Positions 1 through 10,847 of a stretch of DNA of 64,000 nt are shown here, piece by piece (positions within the stretch are counted from its first letter, which is position 1; every line of letters begins with the position of its first letter). The translations under genes were made by a program, and so were the position numbers. Below the pieces are notes generated by a model, which worked only from the letters and a program-made list of their open reading frames with translations, made no database searches and was not told the origin of the DNA. The stretch covers positions 620,001 to 684,000 of the forward strand of contig NW_026252087.1 of assembly GCF_025399195.1 (NCBI RefSeq). The letters are read 5' to 3'. The DNA is from Umbelopsis ramanniana AG (taxonomy: Eukaryota > Mucoromycota > Umbelopsidomycetes > Umbelopsidales > Umbelopsidaceae).

Positions 1-1036
1 AGCATGCACATTATGGCATCTTACCGATCGGCATTGAGAATGGTGTGTCGCGGCAAGTCACCAACAGGTACCATATCTGGTGCTTCCTGCAATTTAAGCG
101 TTTGCGAATCCACAAATTTGCACTTGTCATGTACAACGTAGTAGGAGTCCATGTCACAGCGGGTATTATTTGTTTCATCCAATGGCCTATATATGCTAGG
201 TCAGATGTATGTTCCATTCGTCAAACCAAAATAAGCACACATCAACAAACCTTCCACAAATTCTTGGAATTTGAAGTGGAGTAAAGCCACCCTCAACAGT
301 GATTTCAGTTGTATATGAACAGGAGCGGCATACTAAGTGAAGCGTTGAAGCCCGCGAGTTCAAAGTAGAAGCACCAATAATGATACCAGGAATGCGGACC
401 AATTTTCCTATGTCGTTTGACTGTAGAAGAGGTGGGTATTGTTGAGAGTATGGAACAAATAAAAGATCATTTCCGATAAATACATACGCTGAGTTCTCTG
501 ATTTGAGTTACATTTGCGTCTGAACGAAGCGTAATTTGGATCTTAGGCAGTTGTTCGGCTCCTGATAAGATTCTTCTTGCAGTGGTTTGTATGGATTGTT
601 CAAACTAAATCCAGTAAATATGGTGTTAGAGGTGTGACAATGCGAGTGCTGAAAAATACAACTGGTACTTACCAAAGGCAGCAAGTCGGTAGGGTTGTTG
701 GTAAGTCGATTAGCAAGCTCCTCATCAAAGCTGATTAAGTGACCCAAGTCGATTTCCAAATAGTATTGCTTGGTCATAAGATTGGCACGAAGTTGATCAC
801 TAAAATAGAAAGCCATCAGAAAAGTCTATAGAACAAGATGTCTGCACTCACATGCTAGGCTTGTGTCGGCAGACGCGACGGGTGCCTTACCGATAGATGT
901 AGTCATTGTCTAGACGAAAATTCTCCACAAAGGCAAGAAATTTGTCTTGAAGTGCAGCTTGGGCAAGTAGCACTGGATCTGGAGGTAGAACGCTGGTCGA
1001 ATAGATGCTGCCTGTATCCCATCCTAGAGCTGCCAT
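1..1036 (-). CDS. MCM5: MCM5 replicative helicase subunit, N-terminal part (partial)
   Basis: Subunit of the MCM2-7 helicase that unwinds DNA at nuclear replication origins. The exons I can join are 891-1036, 673-799, 488-604, 251-420 and 25-186; a GTAAGA donor at base 24 begins the next intron and the gene leaves the window. The joined protein starts MAALGWDTGSIYS and contains YYLEIDLGHLISFDEELA, LRSDANVTQIRELS, then KLVRIPGIIIGAS, CRSC, and KFVDSQTLKLQEAPDMVP followed by GDLPRH. These are diagnostic of the MCM5 N-terminal OB and zinc region. The AAA+ core lies outside the window. I chose the ATG at 1036 rather than the upstream in-frame ATG at 1075 because MCM5 proteins begin close to the GWD...YS motif. 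The gene is divergent from the sirtuin gene at 1836. Confidence 0.95.
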
Positions 1037-1835
1037 TTTCGTGTTTGTTAAAAACTGGTAAAAATTGTTTTTCAAGCGCGACTTTTCGTGTTCACTATTT
1101 TACGACAAAAAAAATCGCAGTCAAGCCACTAGTAAAAATCACATGATCACAAAGCCGTATCGCGCAGAAGAAGTAGTGACAAGGTACCATTCGTACTTTG
1201 CTGCTTCACCAACTAAACATAGCTAGGATGGAACCTATCAGCTACTAGTAAAAGCCATTTAAAAATTATGAAACGTGAAAATCTAATATTGTCTACTACA
1301 TGAAATAATTTGTGTGGTCCAGCCATATTGAGTTTGCGAGGAACAAAGTCGATGTCAAAATGATTTACTTCTGTAGCGGATCATGTCAGTATAGATTGTG
1401 CAGGCAAAGATCAGCTTTATTCAGAGTCTAAAAGTATAAGTCGCAAAAAATCCTGGTCAAGTCAATAGAATAAATCCGTGAAGGTATAACTTATTTAAGT
1501 TTAATGGAGCTGATCCATCGTTAAAGTAGTTGTCTCAAGGAGTGGTATGGAAAAAGATATTAAATCTCTCTTTTTTACTGATGAACTATTTAGATAGCTT
1601 TCTTGGATATACTTTTTTGTACTATGCAAACAATCCCTACGGTCACTTGTCGCAGTGCACTCTTCTGTGACCAGATCAGACTTTTTTGCTATACAGCCGA
1701 CGAGGGGCATGGAGGCAATTTTCATCGACCGCTCTCAAACCGCCGTAAAAAAAAAGGCGGTGACGTGACCATATGCTGAAAAAAAAAAAGGTGTGGTAAC
1801 GGCACAACAGTCCCGACTCCTCTTTACCACTGCCA
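1037..1835. other. Divergent intergenic region MCM5 / sirtuin
   Basis: About 800 bases between two start codons on opposite strands, so it should hold both promoters. No further gene is visible. I saw no clean MCB (ACGCGT) element. Confidence 0.6.
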
Positions 1836-3009
1836 ATGAAAGTGAAAATTACCATTTCGGAACCTCCGGAGGTTACGGAGCCGCTCTTGAAGGAACTGGC
1901 AAAGTATATGGTGAAATGTAAACGTGCACTGGTCATTACAGGTGCTGGCATCTCTTGCAGTAGTGGTATTCCTGTAAGTTTCATGTATACTGTTTCTTGA
2001 TGAGGTCTCATGACCTAGTGCTGACCACTTTGTGCTACGATAGGATTTTCGCTCCACCAACGGACTGTACGATCTAGTCAAGTCAAAGCATCCAGATACG
2101 GTAGTCAAAGGACGCGATCTTTTTGATGCAACACTTTTCAAAGAAGAGGCAACTACCAAAGTTTTTTACACTTTTATGGCTGAGTTGAAGTCGCTCATAT
2201 CATCTGCTATGCCTACGCCGACACATAGTTTTATTCGTCAATTACAAGATAATGGACAGCTTTTGAGATGCTACACACAAAATATAGATTGCTTGGAGGA
2301 GCTAGTAGATTTACCTGTGGTCCAATTACATGGTAGCATGAACAAAGTTAAATGCACGGTTTGCCCTGCCTCCTACGGATTCTCTCCAGATCACCAACAG
2401 CAGTTCCGTGATGGTACTCCTCCACCATGTCCCAAATGCCAGGACTTATATGACGAGCGACTCCGCCTTGGCAAGCGATCATTAGCCACAGGTATTCTCC
2501 GTCCCGATATTGTGTTGTACAATGAAGATCATCCTTTAGGAGAATCGATTGGTCAAATGCAATTCACCGACTTAAAAAAACGACCCGATTTAATGATTGT
2601 CATGGGTACGTCTCTAAAAATCCCAGCTCTTAAAAAATTCATTAAGCAAGCTGCCCGCGTCATTCATTCCAACAAAAATGGCCGAGTTGTATTTGTCAAT
2701 CGTACACCTTGCACAAAAGAGTGGGAAAAGGTCTTTGATTATGAGATCATTAGCGATACTGACGATTGGGTAGACCTGATGCAACCTTTCACCAAACGAC
2801 TGCAGCAAGAGCAAGCTGCCAAACGAAAAGCTTCGGACTCTAATGATGACTTGGAATGCGAAAAGGAAAATGTCGCCATCAAGAGTAGCAAAAAGACCAA
2901 GTCATCATCTATGGTCGATTGTAAGAAAGCAAATTCGCAGACAACACTGGATGGTCTCACCATCTCCAAGAATATCAAGAGAGTCTTCAAAAAAAATATT
3001 TCATCTTGA
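1836..3009 (+). CDS. Sir2-family NAD-dependent deacetylase, Hst3/Hst4 type
   Basis: Nuclear NAD-dependent protein deacetylase. The Hst3/Hst4 branch removes acetyl from histone H3 K56 after replication; assigning this protein to that branch is inference. Two exons, 1836-1973 and 2044-3009, give 367 residues. Visible motifs in order: GAGISCSSGIPDFRS (NAD-binding loop, split by the intron after GIP), TQNIDCLE, the catalytic-His segment QLHGSMNKVKC, and two CxxC zinc pairs (CTVC and CPKC). LRPDIVLYNE and MGTSLKIPALK then close the Rossmann fold. The C-terminal 70 residues are Lys/Ser-rich (KRKASDS, KSSKKTK) and look like a nuclear-localisation tail. The start was chosen as the first ATG in frame before the conserved core. 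The head-to-head position with MCM5 fits a shared S-phase role. Confidence 0.93.
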
Positions 3010-4744
3010 GAGATACTTGGACCACTTTTATGCCGCCCTTTGGCTATGATGTACATAGTTTTATTCATTCTTTCCCTTGGATCAATTTTAATGGTGCTTT
3101 TTTTCTATCGGGTTATTCGTTAGCATGTTACTTAGCTACTATACCAAAAAAACCTTTGGTTCTAAATGTTTGCATTAAAGAATGCAGTCTTCATGCAAGG
3201 TTATGTTTATTTGTTGCTAATCAGTTTTGCGCTTAGAAAAGAACTCTAGGCGCCATGAACGGCTGCTCTCATCACATATTTCTTTCCATTACATTGAACT
3301 GTCGTTCGTCTCTAGCTCATCTTCTGAATGAGATCTCTATAAATCCAAATGGCCCACTACGGCAACCTAGTTCGAATTTGATGGTAGTATTACGGAGTGT
3401 ATGTTGCTGCCCTCCAATGACATGATTTTGAACATTGGTTTATGGGACTGAAATTTTACAAATTCATTGAGCTTCAGTAAACACATCATGCACATTTTAG
3501 CGTAGCTTGTCTATCCCAGTGGTACATCGCAGCATACGAATCAGAGCAAGTCAGAGGTAATTCGCTTTATTCACGCAGACAATAGATGCTTCAATGAAGG
3601 TCTTGGTCAACTCAGTATATCGTTACAATTTACCCCAAATATTGTCTCCTCTTTCCACCTTTGGATACATCGCCATAACATCAAAATCAATTAATAACGG
3701 GGAATGTGAGGTTCAAACTACATGGTGTAGTTTACGTACCTCCTTATGGCTCCTACAACGTAGTAACGTAGCCCACTTGGCTTTTGATCGCCATTTTATT
3801 CTCAGCCCAAACGAAGGAGATTTTCACATATCAATAAGCATTGTAATATCAGCAGCCAACGCCGTTTTGTGGTTTTAATGCAGCAATCATACTCGGTCCT
3901 GCATCAGATGCTCCGAATGGAGTCATCAGGAAATGTAAGCGGTTCGAAATTTTTGGTTATAGTTGAGAAACGCAAACATGCAATAGTATTGGAAGTGAGG
4001 GAGCATTTATATTAAGAGGGCAATTCTTCCCAACATTACCACAGCATGCTGCAGAAGTCTGCAGCGTAGATACAAGAGAGACTGAAGACAAAACTGAGCT
4101 TCAAACCTGCGCATAACTCTAAAATCATCGTCCTAAATGTGTAGCAAAAGCTGACAGTCCATGTCCAATATTGTATTTCTCTTCTGAGGACCGATATCCG
4201 CTGGTAAGCGCCACATACACATGCTTCAGAACATGTATCCAATGTTTGCACGATCCTCATTCACCCGACCCTCATTGTCATAGCTGTAGTCCTTCTCGTA
4301 ATCTGAAATAAAGGCAAATTCATATTTTTTCGTACCTATCAGAATGAGTATTCACTTCAGGCGGCCGAAATTTTAGACTAATCACATAATTAGTTCTGGT
4401 TTTCTCTGAAAGTCTTTTTCGCCCCCGTCCATCTGACCAGGATGCGGCGCCGAGCACCCTGCTTAGACCAGGAGTACCAATGATCTGTTGGGTAATGTAT
4501 AGTCTTCTACATTTTCATCCAATGTATTCATCCAATGTACAGCATTTATAATCATACTGGCATTAGCGCAAAATAATTTTAATAAACAGTATTAAGTGAA
4601 ATTACGAAGAGATATGGAAACTAACTGCGACATTAAAAGGTGGGATAAATATCTGTCAAGTGTACGTTATAATATGAGAAAAGAAGAGTAAAAAATTATA
4701 ATGAAAAAATCATGATAGTGGAATAGATTTTAGAAATCACTCAA
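3010..4744. other. Intergenic, no supported gene
   Basis: 1.7 kb with only short open frames that match no family I recognise and lack convincing splice partners. It contains the 3' flanks of the sirtuin gene and of the convergent repeat-protein gene. Confidence 0.5.
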
Positions 4745-6405
4745 TTATGCAGAGGCAGTAACAACTGGTGCAGATTCGACGGGAGCAGCAACAGGTTGAG
4801 TCTCCTCCTCAACCTTGGGAGCTTCAACAGCAGGTTCCTCAACAGCAGCGGCAGGTTCTTCGGTAGCGGCAGTTTCCTCTTCCTTAGGGGTTTCCTTGAC
4901 ATCCTTCTTTCCCTTAGGGAATCTGGAGCTAAGCTTACCGTACAACTTAGTGACTGAACGGCCAAGAGGAGAGGAGGGACGGGAAGGTACCTTCTTCTCT
5001 TCAGTAGCAGCTGTTGGATGAATGCGATATGGAATTAAAATCTTATTGGCTAATAATGTGTGTACAACCACATGCAACTTACCTTCGGTGGGCTCGGTAG
5101 CAACAACAGGCTCGGTCTCAGCAGGTGCCTCGACGGGTGCAGCGGGGGTCTCCTCAGTAGGCTCAGCAGCAGCTTCAGTAGTAGGCTCCTCCTTTGCCTC
5201 GACAGGCTTGGGTTCGGCAGCCTTTGGCATCTGAGACGAAACAAAACATCACGGTAACGTTAGTGAAACCGATTAGAGTACGACCTTGATGAGAAAAAAT
5301 GTAACCCCCATACCTTCAACTTGTTGAAAAGGCCGAAAACAGACTTCTTGGCTTTATCGCTTTGGGTAGCTGGCGCCTCTTCAGTGGAAGCTAAATATGG
5401 GTCAGTATACTTTACCAAAGGGATTTGCATGACATCATGTAACCATTGTACTATGAGTCAGATCAGATGATGGTATTCTTACCTTCGACAGGGCCAGTGG
5501 CGTCAGCAGCGGCAGTTTCAGCAGTGGATTCCTCAGCAGTGGGCTGAGCAACAGCTTCAGTAGCCTCAGGAACAGCGGGTTCGGTAGTTTCAGCGGCAAC
5601 AGGCTCTTCAGTGGTAGGAGCAGCGGTGGACTTGAGCTCAGGAGACTTGGGAAGCTAAAAAAAGGGATTCCATTGACAGTCGGGGTCAATAACTGACGTT
5701 GGAACTTTCAAACTATGTACTGCTGAAATCATAAATGTGTCCATACCTTGATCTTGTTCATGAAGTTGAACACAGACTTTCTCTTCTCAGGCTTACCAGG
5801 AGCAGCGGTTTCCTCCTTAACTTCTAAAAATGCACCGAATATTTTTGTTTAGTGAAAGTAGCTATGTGTGCATAATTGACCACATGACAGTGGGCGATTT
5901 TAGATTTTGATTTCTCACCCTCAGTTGGTTCAACAGCGTCTGATTCAGCCTCAGGAGCAGTTTCAGTCTTGGCAACTTCGGTGGGCTCTTCAGTGGTAGG
6001 CTCAGGGGCAGTCTCAGTAGCAGGTTCAGCAGCGGCCTCAAGCTTAGTCTCCTTATTGGCGGCACCATTGGGAGAAGGAAGCTGTATTCAGCCAGCTTAT
6101 CAGTATCTTTTGACACATTTTTTTTCCAAAGTCCGGTTTGACGGCAAAAAAGAAATCGATGGGCTTACCTTGATCTTATTGAAGAGATCAAAAATCTTGG
6201 ACTTTCTCTTCTCACCCTTGGGAGTTTCAGCAGTGATGGGTTCAGTAGTTGCTGCGGCGACAGCAGGTTCTTCAGTCTTGGGAGCTTCCTCAGTAGCGAT
6301 GGCAGCAACAGGAGCAGCCTCCTCAGCAGCTGGCTGTTCAGTGGTGGCAGGGACGTGTTCGTCAACTGGGGCGACAACAGGCTGTTCGACAACGGGCTCA
6401 GACAT
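4745..6405 (-). CDS. Ala/Glu/Pro-rich disordered protein with repeated exon pairs
   Basis: Unrecognised protein of 379 residues from seven exons: 6169-6405, 5919-6081, 5747-5823, 5483-5654, 5314-5390, 5083-5230 and 4745-5010. Long Ala/Glu/Pro/Thr stretches alternate with a basic-hydrophobic motif: KRKSKIFDLFNKIK, KRKSVFNFMNKIK, KKSVFGLFNKLK, and a diverged last copy RSVTKLYGKLSSRF. Each of the three intact copies ends exactly at an exon end. Intron phases alternate 0/1, and the two internal motif exons are both 77 bases long. The pattern fits repeated duplication of a two-exon unit. Composition predicts a soluble, intrinsically disordered, acidic protein with spaced amphipathic helices; membrane or partner binding by those helices is only a guess. 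No signal peptide or membrane segment is seen. High splice-site quality and codon regularity argue for an expressed gene. Confidence 0.85.
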
Positions 6406-6945
6406 GATGGAAAAGATAAGAGAGAAAAGACAGAAGATTTAGGGAGAGAGCGACGCAAACTTATTAAAAAATTGCTGATACATGCACATCATCAAAACAC
6501 TATTTTTTTTTTTTTTTGGGTAGGCTTAACATCAGCATCCAAGCCTGATTTGGTCCTAGTACCTTCTCCTGCTAAAATTTTTTTTTTTTTATTTTATTTT
6601 TGTTTTATTGTATTTTTTTTTGGGTTTCGCTGTGGCAAGAGGTTCTGCGTCATGGTAGATCCAGGTACAGTGCGTCAAGGAACCCTTTAGAACACTTTTT
6701 TTTTTGATCCGACGATTTGGAATGGGCCATACCACAATGACACATATAACAGGAGTCATTCATCGTAGTAATTTGGTGTAAACCAGGTTCTTTAGTTTTT
6801 CTCATCCTGGTCCCCTCTTCTCCCCCCAACCACCGGAGTTCATTACCAGTTTGATTCTTATAATCATTTCGCTCTTTCGAACCATCTTTGTGCTATGTCA
6901 GCGGACTTCCTACTGCCAAAAATATCCTTTTATACAACTCAACTT
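6406..6945. other. Promoter region of the repeat-protein gene, T-rich
   Basis: 540 bases between two minus-strand genes. It holds several T homopolymer runs (about 6503-6519, 6579-6590 and 6615-6622). No gene was seen. Confidence 0.5.
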
Positions 6946-7606
6946 CTATTCAACACATGTCAAACATTCTTGTGGATCCGAAGCTGACGGCGAAATATCA
7001 TTTTTCTTGGGTTCTGGATCGCTTTTCGCATCTTTCCGATCGCTGTGTCCGAGCTGCTTGTTGGGATCAATAATGTCTCTCACCAATTGTTTCTAATAAA
7101 GCGATAAAATGACATTCAGTTAAAACAATGGGTACTTGCATATCGCCCGTGACAATCTACTGTTACACTTGCATACCAGATGCTTGATATCAGGAAAGGC
7201 TTGCATTTCCTTTCTATCCCATATCAGTACTAGCAACACCATAAGGCACGATAGTTTAGCCTTGGATTACATGCATACTGCGGTCCAGATATATATTCTC
7301 ACCATCGTTGACCATGACTCTGAACACGCCAGATTTTCCAGGCATGAGTGCCACTTCTCCAATACTGCTTTCAAACGTAGTCAACAACTCCTGTGCCATC
7401 CACGCTATGAATATCGACACGTTAGTAAGTTGTCAATGGTAGCCATACATTCAAAACACCGTCATTACCCGAACGAAGCATCCAACGACATTGTGTACAG
7501 TACTGACGACAATGAAGATTTAAATAAATAAACGAGCCTCTTTCTTGTCAATAATAGCGCTAAATACCTCAATAGAAACACGTGGATTCTTAACTGTGCT
7601 CGACAT
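6946..7606 (-). CDS. Rdx-family (SelW/SelT/SelH-like) thioredoxin-fold protein
   Basis: Small redox-family protein with a thioredoxin-like fold; the cellular role in fungi is not established. Five exons, 7568-7606, 7469-7502, 7303-7404, 7177-7229 and 6946-7092, join in frame to 124 residues. The family signature is clear: a short beta-strand then YCTQCRWMLRSAWMAQELL, with CxxC where animal SelW has CxxU. It continues GEVALMPGKSGVFRVMVND, LIWDRKEMQAFPDIKHL and KQLVRDIIDPNKQLGHSDRK. The active-site motif sits in a 34-base exon, so the gene is easy to miss. A Lys/Ser/Pro tail ends with ECLTCVE, a second CxxC-like pair that is not part of the core family. The start codon is the first ATG before the fold. 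Confidence 0.88.
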
Positions 7607-10375
7607 TCTCGAAAACAAGGAGCCTTTTTGGATGAACAGAGGAGACTTTTGGCGGGCTCCAATGACAGATGACGTGCTGGTCACGTGTATATCAACTTGA
7701 AGACTTGTATTCGGTTGTATGTCAAAGCCTAGTACCGGCCTGAGACTTGCAACTGACATCACGAAGAAAGCTAGTTGAGATACGCCATCCCGTAGTTTTA
7801 AAAAGTTTCAGGGCAAATCCTATGACCTGTCAATGTCAAAAAATCGCGGGAGGTGTGTTGTTAAAATTAACCCTGAATGAAAACCTCTGTCTGGTTGGAG
7901 GCAGGTGAATGGTAATAACAATTAAATTTTTATACCCTATGAATAAACGTAGTCGGTGTGCATGATAATACAATCAGCGCCCACGTTGTTGCTTGTAGAG
8001 GCGGGGGAGCGATGCTTAGGACTGACTTGATATGTCGTACATTTCCGTGACACCGCAATTGTCTCCTTTGTACGTTGTGTAGCAGCTGTATGCAAATCTA
8101 ATTTACGCAGCCCATACAATGGACAATCTCACCTTTTGCAGTGAATGGTATCAACGCGAAGATGAATTTGAGTGACAGTACTGTGACAATGAAAATCTAC
8201 GTTATGAAACGTAGCCACAGCGATACAGCCCATCTCCTATTGTTTCGATAATGACCCAGTATGAGTCATTTGCTGTACAGCATTTGAAAAGGTTCACCGG
8301 AGTGCTGAAATACGGTATGCTCCCTCCACGCTGAGAGAGTAGATGTTACTGAGACATCTGATTGCCTCCTGTGTTCAACTCGAGTGTGCTGGCTATCATA
8401 GGTGTATGGACAGAGATAGCCAACGGTCATAACAGAGGGGCAGATGCTACATTTCATGTTCAAGAAGTGCTCAGTTGAAGACAATAGAAACAGTATTTTG
8501 CATTTTTCGGTCAAGCATAATGAGAGGTATTTCAATTCGGGTAGATCAGTTAAAATGATTTGCCATCAATAGCCCAAACATTGAGATGCGCAACTTGAAA
8601 CCGGGGCCTGAAATCGACTGTTAGCACATTTATTAATCTCAGTGATCAGATCGCTGGATAGTAAAAAAAAACCCATCCGGTTTATTTTTTATTCATCGAC
8701 ATTTCGCTCACATTTATACATCATTAGTGCAGCATAGATATGAAAGAAGAGAAACTATGGGAGAAACCATCTTCAACAGCTCGTCTTACAATGACAAGGT
8801 TTGAAGATAAAGGGTACTCTCTACCACTCACCGAATAGTTCCCAACCCGGTCTCCATCTTGATCTTCCGACTTTCATACACTCCATCATTTAAGGTGGGA
8901 TGGCTGACATATTTCATTGCAAACTCAGTCTTTGTTTGATAACGTTTCATGGATAGCTTGATTGTTGAGCACTTTTTGCATTCACAGAGGTCGTTAGGCA
9001 GTAAACCATGAGATAGCTGAGGACCCACTACTGTGGTGAAGCTGACATCGGTGATTTGCATGCAACGGCCAGTACGATACAAACTTTTCTCAGCCAAAAG
9101 GTTTACTTTGTATCATGCACGTGGCCTTCACCCTTACATATCGATTTGATATCCGTAACTCGCGTAATGGACGACCGCAACATTGGAAGAAACTAAGAAA
9201 TAAACAGTGTTTGATTAGTCATTGCAAGCTTTCTGAAATTCACCATATGTGCATGTAATGGATTAGAAGCAGAGAAAATCTTGTTATAGTGTTGAGCAAA
9301 AGCCAAATACGTATATTACAAATGAAAGACGGCAAAAATTAACCTTATATTGGTGGCAAAGGGCCAATGAGCGCTGCTTTGGTGATGCTGTGCACTTTCT
9401 CCTCAAAAAGCCACGTCCGCAAAAGGACATTGTGCTGAGCCTTGATATGGCAACAACAGTCCGGGCAGCGTTTTGTCGGCATGCAGGAATGGCAATTCAG
9501 TGAAGGTACTGCCGACAGTAATGTGCTTGTACGATATGATATTGACTTGCTTTTTCCCATAATGGTTCATCTTACGGTGACTAAGTTTGAATATAGCAAT
9601 TTCTACCTCAAACTGCTAGTTCTCTAACGAGAGATCTTTAAGTTAAACATTCGATTTTACGATGGTGGACTATAGCGTACCTGCGTGGAAGGTATTGAGG
9701 TCATTTTTTTATTTGTTCATACAGTGAGGGGGGTTTTTTTACTGCGCCTGTATACAGCACTTGCATTTCTTTAACCAGAAACACGGATATATTCTCCCGG
9801 TACAGCATACATTAATAGACTCTGTAGTCCAAATAGGTGTGTGCTCCCTGGATCACCATACCGGAGCCAAAATTTTGTTTTGCTCTAACGCTGGCAACGG
9901 TAGGAAATTTTTCAGATTTTTTCGGTTGTTGAAATCTGTTTGATCGGCGTCAAGGCTTGAAATTTTTGGTCCGCATCGCCGCCCTGTCTCGGTAAGGTGT
10001 GGAATTTTTGACCGCATCACCGCGTAGTTAGAACTAAACATACACCATGCAGCGTTCCAGTACCATAGAAAGCTGAGGTCAGAAGCAATAGTGAAAGTGA
10101 ACATTTTCAAAGCTGACAAATTTGTCAACCTCATTGCTACGTTACTTGAAGGGGGTCAACATATCAATACTGGATAAAAATTATTGGAGTAACGCAATCG
10201 CCTGGTGACTGCAAAGAAAGAACAGGAACGGATAAATATTTCCCTTGAATTTAAAATAGCAAATCAAAAAAATCAAAGGTAGCAGTAGAACATGGAGAGT
10301 GTATACCAGGTGCACATGTGTCGCCAAAAATTACGGCAGCATTGGCTTGCCATTTAGAGCTTTGATGGTGTTGAA

Positions 10376-10651
10376 CCCCCCCCCCAGATGTCATGGTCGG
10401 TCGAAGCGTTTTCTCCGCTTACTGCGGTATTAGCATATTCCGACAATGACCGTGCTATTTAGTAAAGTTGTATATAATTTTTGATGTTGATAGGCTGTAT
10501 GAATCGAGCATGTTGATATTGATTTTTCCGTAGTAGACGATCGATTTGCAACTTGTGGAGGAAATTGTCAAGGCATTGATCCTACTGAAATTGTGCAGAC
10601 CAAAATTTGTATTTATAATCGGGCATAAATGACTCAAATGGGGGGGGGGGG
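10376..10651. repeat. Complementary C10 and G12 homopolymer pair
   Basis: Ten C at 10376-10385 and twelve G at 10640-10651, 254 bases apart, could pair with each other in a single strand or form G-rich structure. Sequencing slippage could also explain exact lengths. Confidence 0.6.
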
Positions 10652-10773
10652 AGGGCTGTCTAGTAATTTGTAAAGATCATGGCTATGCTTGGGCTTGCTT
10701 GCGTATCAGCGGTACGCAATTTAACCGGGTTCCAGCAAAATGGTCAGTGCATTTCGAAGACCGACATCATTGA

Positions 10774-10780
10774 TATATAA
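10774..10780 (+). promoter_or_regulatory. TATA box of first MFS gene
   Basis: TATATAA about 70 bases before the start codon at 10848. Confidence 0.6.
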
Positions 10781-10847
10781 ATGGGCAATTCTTGGTCTTA
10801 CTTTTGCACATCATCTACTACCACAGTACGCCCTCATTGATATTATC

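Larger units (their letters stand above)
7607..10847. other. Long intergenic stretch with weak minus-strand coding-like fragments
   Basis: 3.2 kb without a gene I can support. Short open frames on minus at about 8266-8460, 8828-9097 and 9345-9560 carry plausible donors or acceptors, but I could not join them into one recognisable protein. A 10-base C run (10376-10385) and a 12-base G run (10640-10651) lie near the right end, upstream of the first MFS gene. Confidence 0.4.

Noticed and set aside
5969-6442. 157-codon Ser/Ala/Val/Gly-rich open frame on plus
   Set aside because: Antisense shadow of the Ala/Glu/Pro repeat gene; it crosses true introns of the minus-strand gene.
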